Below, piece by piece: positions 1-10,705 of a stretch of DNA of 64,000 nucleotides. The stretch lies in contig JAVXUO010001808.1 of assembly GCA_033065855.1 (NCBI GenBank), forward strand, positions 46,556 to 110,555, in the 5' to 3' direction. The position numbers were made by a program, and so were the translations under genes. The stretch is from Escallonia rubra (taxonomy: Eukaryota > Streptophyta > Magnoliopsida > Escalloniales > Escalloniaceae). The notes under the pieces were generated by a model. The model ran no database searches and was not told the DNA's origin. It saw only the letters and a list, made by a program, of their open reading frames with translations. Position 1 is the first letter of the stretch. Each line of letters begins with the position of its first letter.

Positions 1-256
1 CTTGCCACTCTGTTCGGGCAGAGTGTTCGGCCGTCACTCTGTTCGGACAGAATGTTTTGGCTAAGCTTCTATTACAACAATACTGAGAAAGAATAACTTT
101 ATTAATAGAGTAGAAAATAAAGTTTACATTGGATTGCTTAACAACCCATTTATTCGAAACAATCTGCTCAAGATTATTTTTAAGATGTTGGAGTTTTGAT
201 AAGGTCTGTGCCCCTTATCCCCCAAAAAAGGAAGTGTTTTGGCTCCTGTCGAGACA
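1..256 (-). other. 3' untranslated part of the Tat retrotransposon
   Basis: This segment follows the pol stop codon in the direction of the element. It contains no reading frame and no match to the 5' LTR at 5833-6329, so the 3' LTR must lie left of the window. A purine-rich run at about 213-236 on the minus strand (T6 G5 ATAAGGGG) resembles a polypurine tract but is not followed by a recognisable LTR start. Positions 5-63 hold two copies of a unit containing CTCTGTTCGG, each able to fold on itself. A long 3' UTR is typical of Tat-lineage elements. Confidence 0.6.
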
Positions 257-3200
257 CTACTGGTAATATCTGCGCAGGTTCTCAGCATTCCAAGTGCGAG
301 GGATGGGTTCTCCAGAAAGTTTCCCTAGTGCGTAGGCGCCCGGTTTGAGCACCTTTATAACACGGTAGGGTCCTTCCCAGTTTGGAGATAACTTTCCCGT
401 CGCTGCTTTTGGATCCGAAACTTCGAGTTTGCGAAGGACCAGATCTCCGTCGCTGAACTGTTTGGATCGGACTCTCCGATTGTAATATCGTGCCACTCGT
501 TGTTTTATGACGACAGATCGTGCATGGGCTTGAATTCGAGCTTCATCTACCAAATCAAGATTTGCTCGGAGTCCATCTTCGTTACTTAATTCGTTGAAGT
601 GTAAGGCCCGTATTGTTGGGACTCCTATCTCGACTGGTAACATTGCTTCCGTTCCGTAGCAGAGTAAGAAAGGTGTTTCTCCGGTAACTGAGTGTGGGGT
701 TGTTCGATAAGCCCATAGCACTTTAGGGAGTTCGTCTACCCATGCTCCTTTAGCTTCATCTAGCTTTTTCTTCAACCCTTGCAAGATGTTTCGATTCATG
801 TTTTCAGTCTGACCATTGGATTGTGGATGAGCTACAGAAGTGAATCTCAAATCAATTGAAAGATTCGCACAAAAGCTTCGGAAATTGTTGTTGTCAAACT
901 GTTTTCCGTTATCAACCACCAAAGCTCTTGGCACTCCGAAACGGCAGACGACATTTTTCCAAAAAAAGTCCTCACATTTGGCTGAAGTAATGGTAGCCAG
1001 AGATTCTGCTTCGGTCCACTTGGTGAAGTAGTCTATCGCTACAATCACAAATCGTCGTTGTCCGGACGCCATGGGAAAAGGTCCCAGGAGATCCATTCCC
1101 CATATAGCAAAAGGGATGGGGGAAACAATCGCAGTTAAAGGAGCAACCGGTGTGTGAGAGACCGGTGCGAACCTCTGACATCTATCGCATCTTCGTGTGA
1201 AGTCGATCGCATCCTTCTGCATCGTAGGCCAGTAATATCCTTGTCTTAGGATTTTCTGTGCTAATGTTCTTCCTCCAAGATGTTGGCCACATATCCCTTC
1301 ATGAACTTCTTGTAATGCGTAGAGGGATTCTGATGGACGCAGGCATCTGAGGTATGGAAGGCTGAACGATTTCTTGTATAAAGTACCTTCCACTATGGCG
1401 TATCGCGCAGCTTTGATACGAAGATTTCTGGCCTCGCTTCTTGTACTTGGTAATTCGCCTGTGGACAGGTATTTCATGATTGTGTCCATCCAGCAAGGTT
1501 CTTGATCTATTACTTCAATGTTAGCTTGAGAACCGATACTGCGGTCTTTGAGGAACTCAAGGTAGACCGGTCGTCGGACATCAATTTCTTCAATGGAAGC
1601 GAGCCTTGATAATGCATCTGCCTGAGCATTCTGATCCCTTGGAATCTGGCGAATGGTGAAGTTTTGAAACTTCACCGCTGTTGTTTTAACTAAGTCGAGA
1701 TATTGAGCCATTCTTTCATCTCTGGCTTCATAATCACCCAAGACGTGATTGACCACCAGTTGGGAATCACTGTGAACTGATAAGGAGTCCACCTTTAAGG
1801 CGTGTGCTAACCTTATCCCCGCAAGAAGGGCCTCATACTCTGCTTCGTTATTCGAGGCTTGGAAGCCGAAGCGAAGTGCGTATTCGATGGTAAATCCTTC
1901 TGGACTTATAAGAATAATCCCCGCTCCGCTACTGCCAATAGCTGAAGAACCATCTACATAAAGATTCCAGGGATCCGAAACTTCGGAAATTAGTAATTGA
2001 GGAGGGTCTTCAGGCAGTGTACACTCTACAATGAAGTCTGCCAAGGCTTGAGCTTTGATTGCCGTGCGAGGCTGGTATTGGATGTCGAATTCACCCAACT
2101 CTACGGACCAATTGACTAGTCTTCCTGAAGCCTCTGGGCTCAGTAAAACTTTTCTAAGTGGTTGGTCTGTCAGTACAATAATAGTATGAGACTGGAAGTA
2201 TGGTCGAAGACGCCTGGCCGATATGATAAGGGCTAGTGCGATCTTGTCGATCTTTAGGTATCTGGTCTCTACATCTTGCAAGACTTTGCTAATGTAGTAG
2301 ATGGGTTTCTGAACTCCATCTTCCTCTTTAATTAAAACAGTACTGACTGCGACGTCTGTGACTGAGAGGTATAGGAATAAGTCTTCACCTGAAAGTGGTT
2401 TTGACAGTAGGGGTGGAGAACTTAAATAAGTCTTGAGTTCGTCAAACGACTCCTGGCAGTCGTCTGTCCAAGTAAAACTTTTTGCTCTTCTGATGGCTTT
2501 GAAGAATGGCAAGCACCGTTCAGCTGATCGGGCCATGAACCTTCCCAAGGCTGCAACCCTTCCTGTCAACTCTTGTACTTGCTTGACTGTTTTTGGGGAC
2601 GTCATGCTTTGGATAGCTTGGATCTTCTCTGGGTTCGCTTCGATCCCCCGTTGAGAAACTATAAATCCCAAAAACTTTCCTGATGCGACTCCGAAAGCGC
2701 ACTTGAGTGGATTTAGCTTCATTCTATACTTTCGAAGGATGTCAAAAGTTTCTTTCAAGTCTTTGGCATGGAATTCAGATTTTATGCTTTTGACGAGCAT
2801 ATCGTCGACATAAACTTCCATGTTCTTCCCAATCAAGTCTCGAAATATCATGTTCACCAGACGCTGGTACGTTGCTCCGGCATTCTTGAGTCCAAAGGGC
2901 ATCACTTTGTAGCAGTATAATCCTCTCTCTGTGATGAACGAAGTTTTGGAGACGTCGTCTTTGTGCATCATAATCTGGTTATAACCAGAATATGCGTCCA
3001 TGAAACTAAGCAGTTCATGGCCCGACGTAGAATCGATAAGAAGATCTATTCTTGGGAGTGGGTAGCTATCCTTCGGGCACGCTTTGTTGAGATCCGTGTA
3101 ATCGATACATATTCGCCATCTCTCGCCTGATTTAGGAACCATGACTACGTTGGCAATCCAATCTGGGTAGTGGACCTCTTCAATGAAGTTGGCCGTTAGG

Positions 3201-4366
3201 AGTTTATCTACTTCTCCTTCAATCTTTTCTTGTCTCTCTGGCGCAAAAGTCCTTTTCTTCTGCTTGACAGGTTTTTTGAATGGATCAACATTCAGCCTAT
3301 GGGTAATAACTTCAGGATCAATCCCAGGCATATCTGCAGCTGTCCATGCGAAGATGTCCGCATAGGTTCTTAGCAGGTTCACCAACTCGAGTTTGGTGTT
3401 TTCCTTAAGATTTGAACCAATCCGAACTGTCTTGCTTTCTTCTCCGGGATATACTTCGATGCTGATAAGGTCTTCAACAGGTTCTCCCCTTTGTATCTTT
3501 GTATCTTCCCGAAGGTCTTCTATAATGAGTGCTTCTTTGCTTTTTGATCGGCATGAAGTTACGTAGCACTGACGAGCTGTAGTTTGGTCGCCTTTGACCT
3601 CTCCAATCCCTTGCTCCGTGGGGAATTTCATTTTGAGGTGATAAGTTGACACTACAGCTTGAAACTGATTGAGTGCTGGTCGTCCCAATATTGCGTTGTA
3701 TGCTGAGGGGACCTTTACCACCACAAAATCGAGCATGAAGTTGGCTTGTGTCGGAGGTGTGCCGAGTGTAACCGGGAGCGTGATAATTCCTTCGACTGCA
3801 ACTGGATGATTGGAAAATCCATACAACGGTGTATCCATCTTTCGGAGACGGTCCGTTGGTATGTTCATCTTCTTGAACGCGTCGTAAAACAAGACTTCTG
3901 CGGAGCTTCCGTTATCGACCAAGACACGTTTCACATCGAAATTTCCTGCCTTTATCGTGATGACTAACGGATCGTCGTGAGGGGTCTTTACCTCCTTTAA
4001 ATCTTCATCGGAGAAGGTTATCACCGGTGCGGGTATTGACTTATGTTTCTTATTTGGGGGGTGACTTGTTATGCACACTTCTCTGGCATATGCTTTCCGA
4101 GCTTGTCCTGATGAGCCTCCTGCGGCTAAACCTCCAGATATAGTGTTGATTATACCCGCATTCTCTTCTCGATCGGCTCTGTTTTCTTCTACCGGTGGGG
4201 TTTGCTGTCGACCTTCTCTTGGAGCTATGAACTTTTTCAATTGGCCACGCTTGATAAGAGCTTCAATTGCTGCTTTAAGTGTCCCGCAATTATCGGTTGT
4301 GTGGCCATGATCTTTGTGGAAGTGACACCATAAATCCTTGTTTCTTTTATTCGGTCGGGATCTCAA
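257..4366 (-). CDS. pol: Ty3/gypsy Tat-lineage pol polyprotein
   Basis: This polyprotein replicates and integrates the element. Residues from the first codon of the frame (1369 in all): zinc-knuckle-like Cys/His cluster 14-27 (really the end of Gag); aspartic protease with DNGSS at 151-155; reverse transcriptase about 390-580 with YVDD at 519-522; a first RNase H about 655-770 in which the usual leading Asp appears replaced; a second, archaeal-type RNase H about 801-925 with YVDGSS, NNEAEYEAL, SDSQLV and QADALSRLA; integrase with H1022, H1029, C1060, C1063 and catalytic D1092, D1152, E1188; and a GPY-type end near 1331. The second RNase H assigns it to the Tat lineage. The frame opens at a TTG and has no start of its own: recognisable Gag sequence continues upstream in this frame as far as the A7 tract at 4493-4499. 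It has no internal stop, so the insertion looks fairly young. Confidence 0.93.
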   Translation of the reverse strand: MRSRPNKRNKDLWCHFHKDHGHTTDNCGTLKAAIEALIKRGQLKKFIAPREGRQQTPPVEENRADREENAGIINTISGGLAAGGSSGQARKAYAREVCITSHPPNKKHKSIPAPVITFSDEDLKEVKTPHDDPLVITIKAGNFDVKRVLVDNGSSAEVLFYDAFKKMNIPTDRLRKMDTPLYGFSNHPVAVEGIITLPVTLGTPPTQANFMLDFVVVKVPSAYNAILGRPALNQFQAVVSTYHLKMKFPTEQGIGEVKGDQTTARQCYVTSCRSKSKEALIIEDLREDTKIQRGEPVEDLISIEVYPGEESKTVRIGSNLKENTKLELVNLLRTYADIFAWTAADMPGIDPEVITHRLNVDPFKKPVKQKKRTFAPERQEKIEGEVDKLLTANFIEEVHYPDWIANVVMVPKSGERWRICIDYTDLNKACPKDSYPLPRIDLLIDSTSGHELLSFMDAYSGYNQIMMHKDDVSKTSFITERGLYCYKVMPFGLKNAGATYQRLVNMIFRDLIGKNMEVYVDDMLVKSIKSEFHAKDLKETFDILRKYRMKLNPLKCAFGVASGKFLGFIVSQRGIEANPEKIQAIQSMTSPKTVKQVQELTGRVAALGRFMARSAERCLPFFKAIRRAKSFTWTDDCQESFDELKTYLSSPPLLSKPLSGEDLFLYLSVTDVAVSTVLIKEEDGVQKPIYYISKVLQDVETRYLKIDKIALALIISARRLRPYFQSHTIIVLTDQPLRKVLLSPEASGRLVNWSVELGEFDIQYQPRTAIKAQALADFIVECTLPEDPPQLLISEVSDPWNLYVDGSSAIGSSGAGIILISPEGFTIEYALRFGFQASNNEAEYEALLAGIRLAHALKVDSLSVHSDSQLVVNHVLGDYEARDERMAQYLDLVKTTAVKFQNFTIRQIPRDQNAQADALSRLASIEEIDVRRPVYLEFLKDRSIGSQANIEVIDQEPCWMDTIMKYLSTGELPSTRSEARNLRIKAARYAIVEGTLYKKSFSLPYLRCLRPSESLYALQEVHEGICGQHLGGRTLAQKILRQGYYWPTMQKDAIDFTRRCDRCQRFAPVSHTPVAPLTAIVSPIPFAIWGMDLLGPFPMASGQRRFVIVAIDYFTKWTEAESLATITSAKCEDFFWKNVVCRFGVPRALVVDNGKQFDNNNFRSFCANLSIDLRFTSVAHPQSNGQTENMNRNILQGLKKKLDEAKGAWVDELPKVLWAYRTTPHSVTGETPFLLCYGTEAMLPVEIGVPTIRALHFNELSNEDGLRANLDLVDEARIQAHARSVVIKQRVARYYNRRVRSKQFSDGDLVLRKLEVSDPKAATGKLSPNWEGPYRVIKVLKPGAYALGKLSGEPIPRTWNAENLRRYYQ

Positions 4367-5799
4367 CTTGTCCGGCCACTGGAGAGATTGGCTGTCTTTG
4401 ATCTCATGGAGGATCTGTGATGGCTTGGAATTGAGGGGCGTCCAGTTTTCTGTAGCAAACTGGTTCCGCGGACCTCGTTCTTCACGCTTAGATTTTTTTC
4501 CCCCTGAGGAGTTATCTCTCGAGATCTTTTCTTCTTGTCCTCCTTCTCTTCTCCATGTCGCCCTCTGTGAGTTTCCAGGTATTCTTCAGCTTGAATATAT
4601 TTGTTTGCCTTCTCAAGTAGGGCTCTCATATTGCCTGGAGGACTTTTGTTTACGGAGAAGGCAAACTTGGATGTCGGACGAAGACCGCGGAGAAAGGCGG
4701 TGTATTTCACAGACTCGTCTAGATTATCGATCTCGAGAGTTGCTGCATTGAACCGTCCGACAAAGCCTGCCAAAGACTCGTTTTTCTCTTGCACAATGTT
4801 TAGTAAACTCGCCGAATTCTTCCTTCGGGAGCGACTACTTACAAAGTGTTTTTGGAAGAGATCCGATAATTGGCTAAAGGAGTGGACGGATCTTGGTTGA
4901 AGAGACTTAAACCATGCATGCGCGGCTTTTCTGAGAGTAGTGGGAAAAGCTCTACACATGACGGCATCTGAAACTTGGAGGAGTAGCATGTTGGTTTCAA
5001 ATTGATACACATGTTCTCCTGGATCTCCAGTCCCGTCGTAATGGTCACATTGAGGCATTCGAAAGTTTGGAGGTAACTTAGCTTTCTCAATCGCGTCGGA
5101 CAAAGGATATCCAGATTCGTCCCTTGGGAGAGATCGTTCTGGGGAACGATATCTTGATACCACCTTCCAGGGATCTCGTTCTTGGGAACGATACTCAGGC
5201 GTCGCCTTCCTGTGGACAGATCTTCGAGGGGTTTCAGCTCGGGCGACTCGTCTGGGAGAGGAGTTGGTACTTCCTTTGACTGATGGATCCCGTCGATAGC
5301 ATGATCCACTCCTGGTCCTATGATCTCCGTTTTTAACTCTGGGATCATAAGTTGGATCGGCCGTTGATTGATACTTGCGGCCGTAGCTTGATCTGGAGGT
5401 GAGGCGAAGACGAAGGTCGCTAGGATCAAGATGGGAATGGTGAGTGGACTGTGGAGCCGCTACCCTGTCCAGCTTTTGTTGAAGAGTGTTTACAACATCC
5501 TTCAGTTCGTGGATTTCCTTGGTAAGGTTATCATGTGGTGTTTTGAACAGCTGACGGTTCAAGCGATGGCGAAGGTCACCGTTTTTCAGAGTAGACGTTG
5601 GAGATTTGTTTCTCCGGGGTCTAGCTTCTGATTCGGGAGTAGCAGATGTTACGTTGACGTAATTATCTTCGGAAGAACTGGTGTGACGACGACGCAGAGG
5701 GGTCGAGCGCTGATCATGAGAATGACCTGGTCGATGAGAGTCGTCAGTTCGTGCATGATGATTCTGTGAAGAGTCATCGGAAGAAGAGTGGTTAGCCAT
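4363..5799 (-). CDS. gag: Ty3/gypsy Tat-lineage Gag
   Basis: Gag builds the cytoplasmic virus-like particle of the element. The frame is open to 5865, but that extension would run through the primer-binding site into the LTR, so I take the Met at 5799 (start MANHSSSDD) as the start. The first 200 or so residues are Ser/Arg/His-rich and disordered. A conserved retrotransposon Gag core follows, with AHAWFKSL and LSDLFQKHF, and then a charged region. Downstream of about 4493 the frame no longer looks like Gag; the expected Gag tail and zinc knuckle continue in the pol frame, one base back. The TGA at 4363-4365 overlaps the beginning of the pol frame. Either the element uses a -1 shift at the A7 tract, or one base has been lost there. 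Confidence 0.88.
   Translation of the reverse strand: MANHSSSDDSSQNHHARTDDSHRPGHSHDQRSTPLRRRHTSSSEDNYVNVTSATPESEARPRRNKSPTSTLKNGDLRHRLNRQLFKTPHDNLTKEIHELKDVVNTLQQKLDRVAAPQSTHHSHLDPSDLRLRLTSRSSYGRKYQSTADPTYDPRVKNGDHRTRSGSCYRRDPSVKGSTNSSPRRVARAETPRRSVHRKATPEYRSQERDPWKVVSRYRSPERSLPRDESGYPLSDAIEKAKLPPNFRMPQCDHYDGTGDPGEHVYQFETNMLLLQVSDAVMCRAFPTTLRKAAHAWFKSLQPRSVHSFSQLSDLFQKHFVSSRSRRKNSASLLNIVQEKNESLAGFVGRFNAATLEIDNLDESVKYTAFLRGLRPTSKFAFSVNKSPPGNMRALLEKANKYIQAEEYLETHRGRHGEEKEDKKKRSREITPQGEKNLSVKNEVRGTSLLQKTGRPSIPSHHRSSMRSKTANLSSGRTS
4492..4504 (-). other. gag-pol frame junction at a G5-A7 tract
   Basis: Read on the minus strand, the sequence is G5 A7 T. In the gag frame the codons are GAA AAA AAT, so the heptamer A AAA AAT lies in the phase used for -1 ribosomal slippage. 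The pol frame is exactly the -1 frame, and Gag-like sequence resumes in it immediately. The alternative is a one-base deletion in the homopolymer of an originally continuous gag-pol frame. The sequence alone does not separate the two. Confidence 0.7.
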
Positions 5800-5811
5800 G
5801 TTCCCTGTAGG

Positions 5812-5829
5812 GTCCCACGGATGGCGCCA
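5812..5829 (-). promoter_or_regulatory. primer-binding site of the Tat element
   Basis: TGGCGCC followed by ATCCGTGGGAC begins three bases inside the 5' LTR end on the minus strand. It would pair with the 3' end of a tRNA ending GGCGCCA, the class of primer commonly used by Tat and Athila elements. The exact tRNA is not assigned. Confidence 0.75.
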
Positions 5830-5832
5830 ATC

Positions 5833-6329
5833 TGTTGCAGCTAAAAACTGGATCGGGAACAGCACCAGAAATCAGGCCTGCAAAAGAGAACACGGAGTTA
5901 CCGCCGGGTGGGGTTCCGGCGGGGGAACGCTCCGATGCTTAAGTCAGAGAGGGCTAACGATGTAGAACTCTGAGAAGCAATAAAGACACAATGTGTATAT
6001 GTGTGAACTTGGGTTTACCTGAGGGGCATGACCCCTTTATATAGTGGTAGGAGGTGGAATCCTAGTGAGACTGAGCTTTGACCAACTCTAATCAGAATCC
6101 AATTAGGATCTTAGAAGATCCTTATGTCAATCTGAGCTGATAGAGTCAGAGTCTTTTTAGGATTCTGTCTGATGACCGATATGGTAAGTGCCATATCGGT
6201 AGTGAGTCGGTACGGGTTACTCGTCATGACCGCCACGTGTCGTCCGTAGATTGGAGGGGTATTTTTAGCTATATCAACATGGAAGCAAGTCGATCTGTAG
6301 CCATCAGCCACAGGGGTTATTATACAACA
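5833..6329 (-). repeat. 5' LTR of the Tat retrotransposon (497 bp)
   Basis: The minus-strand sequence starts TGTTGTATAATAACCCC and ends GCTGCAACA, giving a 5-bp terminal inverted repeat TGTTG/CAACA, and its 3' end lies next to the primer-binding site. A TATA box is present at 6035-6043. The adjoining bases 6330-6334 (ATTCC) would be one copy of the target duplication; the other copy is outside the window. The boundaries rest on the TG/CA ends and the primer site, because no second LTR is available for comparison. Confidence 0.75.
6035..6043 (-). promoter_or_regulatory. LTR TATA box
   Basis: TATATAAAG on the minus strand inside the 5' LTR, about 200 bp from its 3' end, is the likely core promoter for the element's RNA. 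Confidence 0.6.
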
Positions 6330-9058
6330 ATTCCATGGTTGTTAAGCCTTGTAATGGCTGTCGAAAGGTCTTGGATGCGCAAATGCCGAATGAATCCGTA
6401 TATGATACACAATCGAGAGAGAAATAATTTTGGAGTATTTTTTTAAAAACAAATTTTATCTCTTTTGTAAAATCTTTTTAAGCAATAATTAATTTATTAT
6501 TATTGGACCGTTACAAATATTAAACACCATCTTGCTTTATATCTCTTTTATTGGTCCATAAGTGTGCATTGCAAATAGTTTACAACAATAGTTATTGGCA
6601 CAATAATACCATATTATAAAGATTAACTGTATCACTTAACTACAAGTATATGTAAAGGTTATTCTTCTAGTTTTTGCAAGAAGAGATTTTTGTGTGTATG
6701 TTACAAGCTTTTTTATTTTCTACTCAACATACAGTAGAGCTCGTGTCTTAAGAGACCTGGTCCTTTATATTTCCCTACTCACATGTCCATGTTTTTCTTA
6801 CTTACAAGTCTTCTTGCAAAGATAAATGTATAAAAGCTTATGATTACGTGGTCATGTTCTCTTAAGAGCGTGAGAACAATTGTTATGTTTTTGTTGGGCA
6901 AAAGAAAGGTATTGGGTGAAGTTTCAACTTCTCTCAAGTGATGCAAACTTAGAGAAGTTACAGTGAAGAAAAGATGCGATGTTGTATCCTGGAGGTTGCA
7001 CGTTAGAACCTATTGCACTGGTATATTCCGTAGGAGCACGAACTGTCTTATAGAAAGTGACCTAGTCTGCACTTCAACCAAGTAGTAGTATATTTGTTTC
7101 TAAAGCGTTCAAGATAGATCCTTTGAATCCTTAATGGTACCTTGCATGATAAGAACAATGCCGCATTTCTAAGAGGATTGACGTAAATGTGTTTTTCATA
7201 CTCACAACTAAGAGGTAAAAAAATATTTTTATAATTTTCTCTACTCAAATTTTCTTATACGATCTTGATTACATATTATATTAATTTTCGGAAACGATTT
7301 CCTACAAAGAATATTGGCAAATGTCCTATGGCTGCACTTTTTTCCTTCCAATATATCCTTTTTAAAAGATGCTTCTAAAGGGAGTGGAGCTCTCATGCTT
7401 ATAAAACATCAAACCTAGGAAAAGGGACGGTCAGACCCTTATTGACGGGGAAGCTGTTAACACGAATCACTACAGTTGCAATTTCGTGCACTTTGATTTA
7501 GCGATAATAATAATAACAACAACGTGATTTCACCGTTACGACCAAGTTTTTTCGTGTGCGGCCATTCTATTCTTTCCACTTTTTCTCCTTGTAATTCATT
7601 GATTCTGGGATAACCGGAGATTATCTAAGGTTCACCGGTCACATCAGCTTTACCACATTCACGTTCAAACATTATTCGTTTAGATGAAGGTTGGACGTGG
7701 CACGTCCACCTTCACGGGACCGAGTGGTGGACAGACTTGATTTGGGAAAGGGCGTGAGGCCTCGCCCTTTCAAGTTTGCACACACGAAGAAGCGCATTAG
7801 TTGACCATACCAGTAACCCCTGTTGCCAATTTCACCCAAGTGACGCTCCATCAGGAGATATCTGCATTTGAATCGTGATGGCTATATATGTGCTGAATTG
7901 ACTAAAGTTGGAGACCACAATTCGTCTAAGAAAAAAGTCTTCTTTTGCTCAGCACCCCGCACCCACATCCAAGATATGATAACGCCTTTAGCAAGATAAC
8001 ATTGTTAAACTCATTTTTTAACGGCTTAAATTTTTAGAAAAAATAACAATAAAAGATGGTTTTAGATTTCTAATTTGACAAAAAAGAAAAATTGGATACG
8101 GTTCTTTCTGTGTGCATATTTGGTCTCCCTTCGTAATAGTGCAATATACACTCTTATAGAGTAAATCGTAACTTTTTTAAAGTATCACTGGGAAAACACC
8201 AAATGAAATTGGAACAACACTATGGAGACAGAGGACATAGTTTGGTGGTGAATGTGATATGGCTCCACAACTCACTGTAAGCAGCTGTTGGTATCTTTTC
8301 ATACAAGTTCAAGGAAGCTTCATGCGTGGTAGTGCACATCAATCTAATTTGTTTTCTGTGGGTAAGATTAGATATCCGCACCATGATAAAGTTAGAACGC
8401 TCGTCGGTTGTACGTACCACACCAATTTCACAACCCGTTTATGGTTCTCGCACCATCTCCGACCTCTGAAGTCAAAATTTCCCTGTCATTCCTCAGCGTT
8501 TATTTCTCTTTACTACAAAAGATCTTTTGAGAGGAGGGCATACACAGTGTGGGGAGGGCTGAACATGTGGAAACGATGGAGCTGCCTCCTCTTGCCCCAC
8601 CAGGTCGAGACCACTTTGGCCCACAACTTAATCAATCTGCTATTGCTGGGAGGAAAAGAGAAGAAAGGGGTGGTTGTGGTTGTGGTTGTGGTTGTGAAAA
8701 GAATTGAAACAGAGAGAGACCAAGGGAAGTGCATTGGAGAATAGTAGATCCATGTTGATGATATTTGACCCAATTGCAGCAATAGGAACGTGGGGACGCG
8801 GTTTGAAATTGAAACCGGTAAACAAATACGCAGACGCACACACACTTGAAAGACATTGAATCTGTCTGCAAAGTGTGAAACTCATTGCTTTATTCAATTG
8901 GTGGTAGGTTGCATTGCATGGTTGATAAGAAACACTCCTGCCCTGCCTTTGTGTCAACGAAATTATTATTACGATGATGATGATGATGATAATGACAATA
9001 ACATGGACAATATATCCCTTCAAGATTGTGTATTGTTTAGTTGTGTTTTTTTTTTTTT
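6330..9058. other. AT-rich intergenic sequence
   Basis: No supported gene was found. The open frames here are short or low in complexity. Simple repeats include a TGTGGT-type run at about 8669-8698 and a GAT run at about 8971-8991. A short inverted repeat with AAAGGGCG arms lies near 7746-7769. Confidence 0.5.
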
Positions 9059-10253
9059 GGGCAAATTACACTTATATCCCTGAGGTTTCGGTATAATTAC
9101 AGTCAAGGACAACAAGTTTCAAAATGTAACATTCCGTGACCAAACACTTTTAAAATGTATCAGCCGTGTCCGTTAGGGTTCCATCCAAAAATTGTACTTT
9201 TTGTATGATGTCATCAATATGTATTTTTAAAATGACGATACTACCCCTTGTACTGTATATATTGAAAATATCTGTTTATTATTATATATGATTTATTTAT
9301 CAGTTTTTAGTTTTAGGATATTCTTGAAACCTTAATTTGCGAATTAGGATATTCTTGACACCCTGAGTTGCGAATTAGGATTTTCTTGAAACCCTAATTT
9401 GCGAATTAGGGTTTTCTTGAAAAATATTTAATGTTCAAATTAGGGTTTTCTTGAAAAATATCCAATGTTCAAATTAGGGTTTTCTTGAAAAATATCCAAT
9501 GCCTTCCCCGGCTAACTCATCGGCAGCCCCTTCCCCTCGCCCCACGCCGGCAGCCCCTTCCCCTCGCCCCACGCTGACAGCCCCCTCCCCTCACCCCACG
9601 CCGGCAGCCCCTTCCCCTCGCCCCACGCCGACAGCCCCCTCCCCTCGCCCCACGCCGGCAGTCCCTTCCCTCTTACACGCCATGGCAGCCCCACTATCGG
9701 CAGCACACGCGGTCGCCGGCGACTAACTCCGTTCCCCGCGCCTTCACCGAAATGCCCCTTCATCGTGCCTCTGCGAGCATCGCGCCGATGCGATCGTGCC
9801 GTTACCACTGCAACCGTCCGGTCAGCAGCCCGTCGCCGGCCAGCAACTCCGATCAGCAGCCCGTCGCCGGCCAGTAACTCCGATCAGTAGCCCCACGCTC
9901 CTTCACCGAGTGCCATCACCAACGCCTCAGCTGCCATCTCGAGGGAAGGCGACGGGAAAGGGGAAGGGGAAGGGGAAGGCGACAGGCGAAGGGGTGCTGT
10001 CAGACAGAAATGGCCAAATGGGCTTGGGGGGGGGGGGGGAGTAATGACATTAATGGCATTAAAAATAAGAAGATGAAATAATGGCATTGAAAAATAAATA
10101 AGGTTCCAACTCAGGGGTAATAAAGTCTTTTCATTAAAACCGTTAGGGTTTTTAAGATTCCGTTTGGTCAATGGACATAAGTGTAATTTGTCCAAACTAT
10201 TGTCCTTGGCTGTAATTACCCCTAAACCTCAGGGATATAAGTGTAATTTGCCC
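9059..10253. mobile_element. Mutator-like non-autonomous element, copy 1
   Basis: Both ends carry the same inverted sequence, starting GGGCAAATTACACTTATATC and continuing for about 55 bp with few mismatches. The next 150 bp of the left end resemble copy 2 (32297-33610). The 9-bp flanks (T9 against TGATTTTTT) are a degraded match for a target duplication. There is no transposase. The core is unrelated to the cores of the other copies: first degenerate AT-rich repeats with TTAGGGTTTTCTTGA (9310-9500), then a GC-rich 27-bp array, then purine-rich (AAGGGG)n and a G run at 10026-10039. Confidence 0.75.
9523..9670. repeat. 27-bp GC-rich minisatellite
   Basis: About five and a half units of 27 bp, beginning GCAGCCCCTTCCCCTCGCCC, differ at a few positions. 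Because 27 is a multiple of three, the open frames through it encode nine-residue repeats (APSPRPTPA) on one strand and Gly/Trp-rich repeats on the other. I regard these frames as by-products of the array. Confidence 0.85.
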
Positions 10254-10331
10254 TGATTTTTTTTAGGTATGTTTGAAGAATTTCATTGGGTAAAAGCAAA
10301 TTAGAATTGTCGCTAAAAGTATTAGCATATA

Positions 10332-10705
10332 CTCTCTCCGTCTGACATAATTTGATCGATTTTTTTTTTTTTTGTGCACCCAGATTAAAGATTTAACTGA
10401 TATATTGTGTGTTTCACAATCTAGCCCTTCAGAGACGGAAGAAAGTGAGCCAAGATAGGGAAGATGTGTTAGTGGAATATTAAATGTGGAGATAGAAATG
10501 AATAAAAATGTGTAAAAAAGTGTACTAGGAGAGATAAAATGAGTTGATGGAGACTTAAATGTGTAGAGAGAAATAGAATAAAATAAATGTAAAAAGGATA
10601 AATATGTAAAAGTAGCTAAAGAATCTTACTTAATTTGAAAATGAGCAATTTTTTGTCGGACGGCCTAAAAAGAAAATATGATCAATTTTTGTGAAACGGA
10701 GGGAC
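10332..10705. mobile_element. Stowaway-like MITE (374 bp)
   Basis: The left end reads CTCTCTCCGTCTGACA and the right end, reversed, GTCCCTCCGTTTCACA, the typical CTCCCTCCGT ends of plant Stowaway elements. It is flanked by the dinucleotide TA on both sides (10330-10331 and 10706-10707), the Tc1/mariner target. The interior is AT-rich with repeated GAGATA/AAATGTG motifs and no coding capacity. Confidence 0.8.

Noticed and set aside
60-82. TGTTGTAATAG on the minus strand as a possible 3' LTR start
   Set aside because: Only the first few bases resemble the 5' LTR start, and no polypurine tract precedes it.
7746-7769. Hairpin with AAAGGGCG arms as a terminator
   Set aside because: Intrinsic terminators of this type are not expected in a plant nuclear genome, and no gene ends here.
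8259-8744. 161-residue open frame
   Set aside because: No recognisable family or splice context; its end is a TGTGGT simple repeat.
9499-9808. Proline-rich and Gly/Trp-rich open frames
   Set aside because: They are produced by the 27-bp minisatellite, open on both strands, with no family match.
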